A stretch of 64,000 bases of DNA from contig CP001622.1 of NCBI GenBank assembly GCA_000023185.1, positions 1,922,001 to 1,986,000 on the forward strand, read 5' to 3'. Source of the stretch: Rhizobium leguminosarum bv. trifolii WSM1325. GTDB lineage: Bacteria > Pseudomonadota > Alphaproteobacteria > Rhizobiales > Rhizobiaceae. Position numbers and translations under genes: made by a program. Below are positions 38,246-45,600 of the stretch, piece by piece (position 1 is the stretch's first letter; the number at the start of each line of letters is the position of its first letter). The notes under the pieces were generated by a model that made no database searches, was not told where the DNA came from, and was given only the letters and a program-made list of their open reading frames with translations.

Positions 38246-39910
38246 TGTGGCGGGGAAGTTGGAATGTCCGTTTGTGTGCAAAGTAGAAGTGTCACTTTGG
38301 GCGCGTCTTCAGCTATTTAGAAATGCGACACTCGGCATGTCCACTTGCGCTGAGGCAAGCCCCCGACCAGACCGGCTGGACCCGGTTGCAAGGGAAGGGA
38401 GGGGGCGGGTGAGATGCTCCCTTCGGCTTTAGCTTTGACAGTTGGAGCAGCCAGTCATTCCGCCGCATCGAGGTCAGAGAGTGCTTGTCGCCGTCGGGCA
38501 ATGACGGCGGGATCGTTCATGAAATCCGTCTTCCGACCCGGCTTGCGGCCCCGCGGCGTGTAGCCATTCTTCTCGCTGTTGGTCCTGACCTTGGGCGCCG
38601 GCAGTTGCTCCTGACGCTCCTTGATATAGGCCAGGACATCGCCGAGCCGCTTGTTCTCGGTGATCGCCGCATGCGTCACCCGCTGGTCCTGGTCGAACGT
38701 CTTGTAGGGCAGGGAATGACCTTTCCAGCGCACGTCCAGCCGGCCATCGGCATAGGCATAGGTCTCGACATAGCGGCCAACCAGGCCACGCGTCACATCA
38801 CTCTCTTCCAGCATGATCCGCTGGCGCTCGAACGAGAACGTCAACTGCGCCCCGACATAGCGCTGCTCGCGCTTGCACAGGATCTCGCTGAGCCGGTCCG
38901 GCGCCAGATTCAGTGGCCGATGCAGGTCTTCCGACCGGGCAGGGGCAATCGCAAAGCGGGCATTGTAGTCTTCCATGAAGCCAGGCAAAAACGCATTGCC
39001 TGCCGCCATGCCGGAAATCCCCGCCAGCCGCAGTTCCTTGACCAGTCGATCCTGCAACGTCCGGTTCATCCGCTCGACACGACCCTTCGCCTGGCTCGAA
39101 TTTGCGCAAAGAATCTCGATGTTTAGCTCACAAAGCGCCCGCCCGAACTGGGTCATGCCCTGGCCACCCTTGGCCTCCTTCTTCGCCACCCGGAACACCG
39201 AATGCTTGTCGGAGTAGAAAGCCACAGGCGCGCCGTGATCGCGCAGGTAAAGCGCCAGCGCCTCGAAATAGCTGAAGGCGCTTTCCGAGCGCACGAACCG
39301 CAACTGCATCAGCTTGCCCGTCGCATCGTCGACGAACACCAGCAGCGAGCATGGATCACCGCGGTCCTCGAACCAGCGATGCTCGGACCCGTCAATCTGC
39401 ACCAACTCGCCATAGGCTTCACGCCGCAAGCGCGGCTGATGAAACGTCCGCCGCTGCTTGCGCGAGAGCCACAGGCCCGCATCCACCATCCAGCTGCGCA
39501 ACGTCTCACGCGACACCCGCAACCCATCGCGCTCGGCAAGCTTCTCGGCCGCCAAGGTTGGTCCGAAGTCTGCATAGCGTTCGCGAACCAACGTCACGGC
39601 GTAATCCCGAACACCGTCGCTGATCCGGTTGTTCGACGGTCGGCCGATCGCCTTGTGCCGGATCGACGCCGCACCACCCGTGTTGATCCGCTCCAGCAGA
39701 CGACGCACCTGGCGCGTACTCAGATCAAGCACATGTGCCGCCGACACCATCGTCATCCGGCCGGCGATCACATTCGATAGAATCTCGATCCGCTGCAGAT
39801 CACGCTCGCTCATCGCAATCAGTCCCATCCGCAATCTCCCAGGTCATCAAACAAGGGGAGAGTGACATTCCAACTTTGCAGAAACAGGACACTTTAACTT
39901 TGCGGCTACA
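38246..39910 (-). mobile_element. insertion sequence 1 of the tandem pair (ISNCY/IS1202 type, 1665 bp)
   Basis: Ends are TGT...ACA. The 24-base terminal repeats 38246-38269 and 39887-39910 (inverted) agree at 17 of 24 positions without gaps. Inside each end the motif AAGTTNNANTGTC recurs, as expected of transposase-binding sites. It is flanked by the direct repeat TACAT at 38241-38245 and 39911-39915. It carries one transposase gene and a roughly 130-base block (38308-38436) that is also found in the left end of the second element. It lies on the outer side, away from the Xer site, so by the order of nested repeats it arrived first. Confidence 0.85.
38455..39828 (-). CDS. ISNCY/IS1202-type DDE transposase of element 1
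   Basis: Transposase of about 457 residues starting MGLIAMSERDLQRIEILSNV, with GGGAGA before the ATG. An N-terminal helix-turn-helix (VSAAHVLDLSTRQVRRLLER) is followed by the RNase H-like core: Asp in GELVQIDGSEHRWFED, Asp in VAFYSDKHSVFRV, Glu in SSQAKGRVERMNRTLQDR. The C-terminus has the basic patch PRGRKPGRKTDFMNDP, also found in the second transposase. No frameshift or stop: the gene looks intact. The two transposases are clearly related but not near-identical. Confidence 0.92.
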   Translation of the reverse strand: MGLIAMSERDLQRIEILSNVIAGRMTMVSAAHVLDLSTRQVRRLLERINTGGAASIRHKAIGRPSNNRISDGVRDYAVTLVRERYADFGPTLAAEKLAERDGLRVSRETLRSWMVDAGLWLSRKQRRTFHQPRLRREAYGELVQIDGSEHRWFEDRGDPCSLLVFVDDATGKLMQLRFVRSESAFSYFEALALYLRDHGAPVAFYSDKHSVFRVAKKEAKGGQGMTQFGRALCELNIEILCANSSQAKGRVERMNRTLQDRLVKELRLAGISGMAAGNAFLPGFMEDYNARFAIAPARSEDLHRPLNLAPDRLSEILCKREQRYVGAQLTFSFERQRIMLEESDVTRGLVGRYVETYAYADGRLDVRWKGHSLPYKTFDQDQRVTHAAITENKRLGDVLAYIKERQEQLPAPKVRTNSEKNGYTPRGRKPGRKTDFMNDPAVIARRRQALSDLDAAE

Positions 39911-40108
39911 TACATTGTCAAAGCTGGTTAGATGGGCGACGCTTTCAGCCGGTTAGAAACGCGACACTTGCGCTTCGGATTAGCCGCCGATCCGACCGGC
40001 TGGGCCGGGTTGCAAGGGAGGAGCGGGGGCGGGTGATGACACTCCCTTCGGCTTTAGCTTTCTCACTGGCAATTGTTCTTTTGTCGCTCGATACTCGCTG
40101 GCACTTGC

Positions 40109-40876
40109 ATGGCGCAGGATGGGGATCAAAGCCGCACGATGCTTCCGGAAATCAACCTGCAGGGGCACGTCGATGTCGCCGCGCTGTCACCACTTCTTCG
40201 CGGCATGCTTCTTTCGGTTGCCTATGCTGACGGTGAGGGTGGCATAGGATTGACTGCGACCGGCGCCATGAACCGCAAGTTCGTGCATTGGGCCGCTGTG
40301 CACTTCCTCTGGCCAAGCTTCACAGCCGAAGACCTCTACAGCATGAACAAGGTGCTCAATGAAAGCGACATGCCGCCGCTTTGGGTCGTGCGCGACATGG
40401 CCCGTCATCTGAAACTTCTTCGCCGAAAAAAGGACGTGCTGCTGCCAACCAAACGCGGCCGGGAGTTTTTGGTGGACCCGCAAGCCTTCTTTGATCTGGT
40501 CGCCACGGATTATCTCTATTCGTATGTCCACGCCACCGAGCGGGAAGAGGAGGTCCGAGCGCGGTTACGCTGGTGGCGCCTATTCCTCAATCTTCTCAAT
40601 ATCGCGGCCAGAGAAGGTTGCACGCCAATGGAGGTTGTGGAGATCCTCTATCCAGACCTGGCGCCTCTGTCGGACACCGAAATAACCCTGGAAGCCTGGA
40701 AGTTGAAATCCGATCTCCAGCACGGCGTCTTTCGACGCTTATGCTGGCTCGGCTTGCTCTATGAGGCACGAGAGGGGCTCACTCTTCTCCAGGACGGATC
40801 CTTCCACAAGACGCCACTTTGGGCAGCCTGCCTGCAGTTGGAATCGGATACGCAAAGCGACATCGGCGTGCACTGA
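40109..40876 (+). CDS. passenger gene of insertion sequence 2, possible winged-helix protein
   Basis: A 255-residue protein from MAQDGDQSRTMLPEINLQGH; a TTG further upstream is possible. It is inside the element and converges on the transposase. The stretch LWVVRDMARHLKLLRRKKDV followed by LLPTKRGREFLVDP looks like a winged helix with its wing and resembles the C-terminal region of proteins labelled plasmid pRiA4b ORF-3 in rhizobia. The second half is helical (WWRLFLNLLNIAAREGCTPM) and ends with KTPLWAACLQLE. No catalytic motif is visible. It may regulate the element or serve the host; neither is shown. Confidence 0.6.
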   Translation: MAQDGDQSRTMLPEINLQGHVDVAALSPLLRGMLLSVAYADGEGGIGLTATGAMNRKFVHWAAVHFLWPSFTAEDLYSMNKVLNESDMPPLWVVRDMARHLKLLRRKKDVLLPTKRGREFLVDPQAFFDLVATDYLYSYVHATEREEEVRARLRWWRLFLNLLNIAAREGCTPMEVVEILYPDLAPLSDTEITLEAWKLKSDLQHGVFRRLCWLGLLYEAREGLTLLQDGSFHKTPLWAACLQLESDTQSDIGVH

Positions 40877-40882
40877 CGAACT

Positions 40883-42307
40883 TCATTCCGCTGGCTGCCT
40901 CATCAACGCCTTCTGCCTTTTGGCAATCACCTCCGGATCATTCATGAAGTCCGTCCGCCGGCCAGGCTTGCGGCCACGCTTCTGATAACCATTGCCCTGG
41001 CTGCCATCGGGAATACCGAACATATGATCCGTCTGGCCGGTGCGGCGAGGGCCGCTCTTGCTGCGCTGCTGTTCCCGCCCAGCCTGCAGCTCGGCGACGA
41101 TGGAAAGCATGTCGTCGAGACGCTTGTTCTCGACAACCTCTGCCCGGTGGACCGACCGCAATGTATCGAAGGTTCTGTAGGGCAGGGTGAAGCTCTCGTG
41201 CATGATCTCGAGGCGGCCGTCCGGGTAGTCGCAGACAACGACCTTCTTACCCGCCAATGGCCTGGAAATCTCGGTCGGATCGAGAATGAACAAGACCTTG
41301 TCGTAACGGAGCGTCAGCGACTGCGACAGTGTGCGGACTTCCTTCCGGCACATGGCGCCATCGAGATTCTCATGGTCGGCCAGCGGTCGGTGCATGTCCT
41401 TCGGATTGCGCGGTTGCTTGCCGAACCGCGAATTGAAATCCGCAATGAACTCAGGCGCATAGGCATTGGCAGCTTCGATCGTATCGATGCCGCGAAGCCG
41501 CATCTCCTTCACCAGCCGATCCTGCAATGTCTGGTTGGCGCGTTCCACACGGCCCTTGGCTTGCGGAGTGTTGGCACAGATAATGTCGATGTTCAGCTCA
41601 TAAAGCGCACGACCAAACTGCGTCAGGCCGCTCGTCCGGTCTTTCTCTGACGCATGCGTGCTACGGAAAACCCCATGTTTGTCGCTGTAGAACGCGAGAG
41701 GTTTGCCCCATTGCTGCAAATACGCCTTAGTCGCATGCAGATAGTCGAACGTGTTCTCTGATCCGGCGAACCGCAGGTGCAGCAGCTTGCCGGTCGCATC
41801 GTCGATATAGACGAGCAGGGCGCATTTGGGGCCGCGGTTCTCGAACCACCAGTGATGCGAACCATCGATCTGCACCAGTTCGCCAAAGCAGTCGCGCCGG
41901 CCGCGTGGCTGGAAAACCCGTTTCTTGCGTTCCCGGCGCGAGATCCAGATGCCGGCCTCGGTCATCCATTGCCGCAGCGTCTCCTTAGCAACAGAGATCC
42001 GGTGCAGCTCGATCAGCTTCTCGCGAGCCAGCGTCGGGCCGAAATCCAGATAGTGCTCGCGGATCAGATCCAGCGCTGCATTGCGAAACTCCTCGCTGTG
42101 GCGCCGGTTGCTCGGCTGCGATCGTTTCTTGGAAACGAGGCCGGCTGGACCATCCCGGTCATAGGCCTGCAGCAACCGATGGACCTGACTTCGACTGAGC
42201 CCGAGCAGTTCGGCAGCCTGGACAACGCTCAGGCGTAGGTCACGGATCTTCTGGATGACTTCAAGGCGATGCAACTCTTTCTGCGACATGGTGATCATAA
42301 AGGACAT
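40883..42307 (-). CDS. ISNCY/IS1202-type DDE transposase of element 2
   Basis: Transposase of 474 residues starting MSFMITMSQKELHRLEVIQK, with GGAG five bases before the ATG. Helix-turn-helix: VVQAAELLGLSRSQVHRLLQ. Catalytic residues: Asp in GELVQIDGSHHWWFEN, Asp in LAFYSDKHGVFRS, Glu in TPQAKGRVERANQTLQDR. The C-terminus shares KRGRKPGRRTDFMNDPEVIA with the first transposase. Intact reading frame, so the element may still be active. Its 5' end points to the Xer site. Confidence 0.92.
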   Translation of the reverse strand: MSFMITMSQKELHRLEVIQKIRDLRLSVVQAAELLGLSRSQVHRLLQAYDRDGPAGLVSKKRSQPSNRRHSEEFRNAALDLIREHYLDFGPTLAREKLIELHRISVAKETLRQWMTEAGIWISRRERKKRVFQPRGRRDCFGELVQIDGSHHWWFENRGPKCALLVYIDDATGKLLHLRFAGSENTFDYLHATKAYLQQWGKPLAFYSDKHGVFRSTHASEKDRTSGLTQFGRALYELNIDIICANTPQAKGRVERANQTLQDRLVKEMRLRGIDTIEAANAYAPEFIADFNSRFGKQPRNPKDMHRPLADHENLDGAMCRKEVRTLSQSLTLRYDKVLFILDPTEISRPLAGKKVVVCDYPDGRLEIMHESFTLPYRTFDTLRSVHRAEVVENKRLDDMLSIVAELQAGREQQRSKSGPRRTGQTDHMFGIPDGSQGNGYQKRGRKPGRRTDFMNDPEVIAKRQKALMRQPAE

Positions 42308-42454
42308 GACGACTCCGACCGCTCATGGTCTTGACCAGGCTGAAGATCGTCATCCTTGCTCCCAACGTTGGCTTTGACCAGTGCGTCGAGAGGCGAGACT
42401 GTCGCATCTCTAACTGGCCCAACTGTCGCATTACTAATTAGCCCTTACATACAT

Positions 42455-42482
42455 GTATCGCATAAGATAGATTATGGAACAT
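42455..42482. other. Xer recombination site, proposed chromosomal dif
   Basis: Arms GTATCGCATAA (XerC side) and TTATGGAACAT (XerD side) flank the 6-base centre GATAGA. Against E. coli dif (arms GGTGCGCATAA and TTATGTTAAAT as I remember them) each arm matches at 8 of 11 positions, including the inner CGCATAA and TTATG that contact the recombinases. The layout of 11-6-11 is exact. Support from context: the two insertion sequences stop five bases from the XerC arm, the known target preference of some IS1202-family elements, and GGGNAGGG octamers switch strand here. Confidence 0.75.
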
Positions 42483-42670
42483 GCAGCCTAATGAAATAGC
42501 CTCTCAGACCGCCGAAGATGCGGCTATCGCCGATTGGCATTACGATTTAGATATCAATGTGTTCGATGGCGAAGTTACGACTTCGGTAGAGTATGAATTC
42601 GAGATTTCCCGATGTACAATTGTCGAGATGTCTTGCCTGAGGCTGCGCGTCCAATTCGGCATTACACACA

Positions 42671-45600
42671 TCAGGTTTGATTGAGAACAGTCAGCATGCC
42701 TCCGAAATCGATCAAGGAACCCTTCTCTTGCAAGAGCACAATCCGGGACTCCACCAGTTCCTTTAACTGACTACTCGTTGACTTGAACCCAAGCCCGCGC
42801 GCGACCGCATTCACCGCCTGATCTACGGTGGCCCCGAGGCTCGTTCTGATGACTGTGATAAGCCCTTCGTCAATTTCCATCGGCGGCAGCATTTCGATCC
42901 GACGCAGGCTGAGAGACGTGACGCCGCTACGATCTCTGAGCGTGATGTCCTTGTCCGGCCAAAGCAGAAACTCTCCGTCGCGCACGATCTCCTGAGAATT
43001 CTGGGCGATCGTGATCGCCGCGCCGACATGGGCATCGATCCGGTTTCCCGCCCGCTGAAGACCCCAGGCCGACCTGATGCGGGTGACGACCTCGTCCTGA
43101 TGCACTGGTCCTTCTGCTCCGACCGTTTGCTTTACCAGCGCGATCACCACGCCGATCGGCGCTTCGTGAAGTTCGCCTACGATATTCGGTCGCAGCACGG
43201 CCTCCTGATACAAGGTTGCGCTCGAAATTTCGTCGACGATAACCGGCTGCAGACCAATCTCTGTAACGTCCGCACGTTCGATAGTGACGACCTCGACCGG
43301 TACCGCTCGCCTCGACAGGTGTTCCTCTGTTCCCGACCTGACGTCGGCCTTGGCCCGCTCGATGGCGGCAACGAGGCGTTCAAGTTCCGCTTTGGGCCTT
43401 TGGAACCAGTCTGCACTCCAGATGCGATAGATATTCCAGCCATGATCCTCGAGGACCGCCTGTCGAAGCCGGTCTCGGTCACGAGCCGAACGCGAGTCAT
43501 GGTATGCGGCGCCGTCGCATTCGATCCCCAGAATATATCTGCCCGGTATCTGCTCGTCGGCCACCGCCAGATCTATGAAGAACCCGGCGATTCCAACCTG
43601 CGGATGGACCTGATAGCCCCTCTCCTTAAGCGCAGCCATGACCTGTTCTTCAAAGACGCTGTCCATCCCACGGTCGGTGCGCTGGGTCATCGAAAGCCTG
43701 CCCGTCCGAGCGTAATGGAGAAACAGTTTGAATGCGAAGACGCCTTTGCCTTTTCCACGTTCGAGATCGATGTCCTCGTCGGTGATCGAAGCGTATACCT
43801 CGCAGCGCCGCTTCGCGCGGCTGATAAGAACATTGAGACGACGTTCGCCTCCCTCGGCTCCCAACGGCCCGAAGCGCATGCTCATTGGCGCGCCACTTGG
43901 CCCCTTGGCATAGGCGACGGAAATGAGGATGACGTCGCGCTCGTCGCCCTGAACGTTTTCAAGGTTCTTGATGAAGAAAGGCTCGCTCGGATGCGAGTGG
44001 AAGAACTCCTCGGTTTCTGGGTTGAGGCGTCGCAGCAGTTCCAACTGGTCCTGGATCTCTCGACGCTGCTTGATGGAGAATGCCGCGACGCCGAGCGACA
44101 GGCTCGGCGATTGAAGCGCATGCCGTATGATCGCTTCGGCGACGACCTTAGCCTCTACCTTGTTGACGCCATCCTCGAAGACGCCGCCAGGCACATGCTG
44201 AAAGCGGAGGCCCATGCCCGCCTCGGCCGTATAAGGACTCGGTACAATGAAGAGCTTGTTATCATAGAACTGGCTGTTTGAGACCGCGATCAGAGACTGA
44301 TGGCGGCTTCGGTAGTGCCATCGGAGCATCTTTTCCGGAAGGCCTCGGGCGGAAAAGAGTCCCAGGATACTTTCAATATCTGACACCTGAGCGCCGTCCT
44401 GGGCGTCGTCGTCATCCGACGTGCTGGAGGTCATTTTCGAGAAGAAACGGGTCGGCGGCAACTGACGCTCGTCCCCAACCACGACCACCTGTTTAGCGCG
44501 GGCTACCGCTCCCAACGCGTCTACCGGCTGAATTTGACTGGCTTCGTCCATGACGAGGAGATCGAACCGCAGAAGACCGGGCGGCAGGAACTGTGCTATG
44601 GAAAGCGGGCTCATCATGAAGACTGGCTTAAGGGCCTGTATCGCTACGGACGCGCGCTGCATGAGCTGGCGGATCGGCATGTGACCGCGACGGCGCGCCA
44701 TCTCTCCCCTAAGGACTCCGACAGGACCGATCCCACTGACGGCAGGAATTCGTTTGTGGTGAGCGCGGACGACCTCAAGACGGGATAGCGCCATTCTGCT
44801 CCGGTCCAATGTCGCGAATTCGTTCACGAGTCGCCCGTGCACCTCGCCGTCGAAACGAGATAATTCGGGGTCGGCGGAATGCTGATGTCTGAGGATCCCT
44901 TCGTAGATCGCCATCTCCACATATGGCACGACGTCATCCGGCTTCACCCGCCCATCTTCGAGGCGTTCAACAACAAGACCGACGCCGGCGTTCGCAGCGT
45001 CTTCCGCTCTTCCGCGATAGGCGGCCCATTTGGATAGGTGCTCCTCGGTCTCGACCCATTTCGCGAGCTTTTGCGCGACCGTCGCAAGCTCCGTCTGTCC
45101 GATTTCGTGCGCGCCGAACACAATCGACACATCCGCCTTCAGGAAGCCGAGCAAAGCTTGGAGATCGTGTTGAAGGATCGCTCCTCTCGCCAATGCATCG
45201 CGAGCTTTCACAGCCACCGCGGGGCGGTCGGATACGCGCGAGCTTAGCAGGCGGATGTCGGAGTTGTGTGAAATCCACTCAGTCGTGCGAGACAGCAGCG
45301 ACCAGTCCGACTCCGTCCCCTTCCAAAGCGGACCGAAGGAAGCCCGGCCGAGGGAGTCCAGCCGCTCCAGCGTGGATTTCAGGCCGCGCGCCAATGCGAG
45401 CAGCTTCAATAGCGCAAGACGGTGTGCGTTGGTTTCCGGAACAGAGCGGACCAGCGTCAGGAAGACCTTGTGGGCATCGGCGATTTCGCGGGCGAATTGC
45501 GATGTCTGTGTAAGCGAGACGCCATCTGGGCCTGGAGCGTCCGAAAACAAAACTGACGCCTTCTCACCAAGATCCTTCCATAGACTGAGCAGAAGACGTC

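Larger units (their letters stand above)
39916..42449 (-). mobile_element. insertion sequence 2 of the tandem pair, with passenger gene (2534 bp)
   Basis: Ends are TGT...ACA. The 25-base terminal repeats 39916-39940 and 42425-42449 (inverted) agree at 16 of 25. A second copy of the motif (C/A)GTTAGA(A/G)A(C/T)GCGACA lies just inside each end. It is flanked by TACAT at 39911-39915 (shared with element 1) and 42450-42454. Its right end therefore lies exactly five bases from the proposed Xer site. It carries a passenger gene facing its transposase. As the copy next to the Xer site it should be the later arrival. Confidence 0.85.

Noticed and set aside
38230..38250. 16-base direct repeat CGGCTACATACATTGT as target duplication of element 1
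   Set aside because: The last three bases are the TGT ends of both elements, and gap-free alignment of the terminal repeats puts the first eight inside element 1's right end, leaving TACAT as the duplication.
38313..38501. 62-codon minus-strand frame with KLKPKGASHPPPP
   Set aside because: It is a reading of the block shared by both insertion sequences; the similar frame at 39980-40168 differs in length and start. Repeat DNA rather than a gene.
42481..42684. 67-codon plus-strand frame after insertion sequence 2
   Set aside because: It starts inside the XerD arm of the proposed dif, has a poor ribosome site and runs into the end of the Hhe gene. No recognisable sequence.
43028..44281. 417-codon plus-strand frame inside the Hhe gene
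   Set aside because: Antisense to the helicase and nuclease motifs, which are clearly coding on the minus strand.
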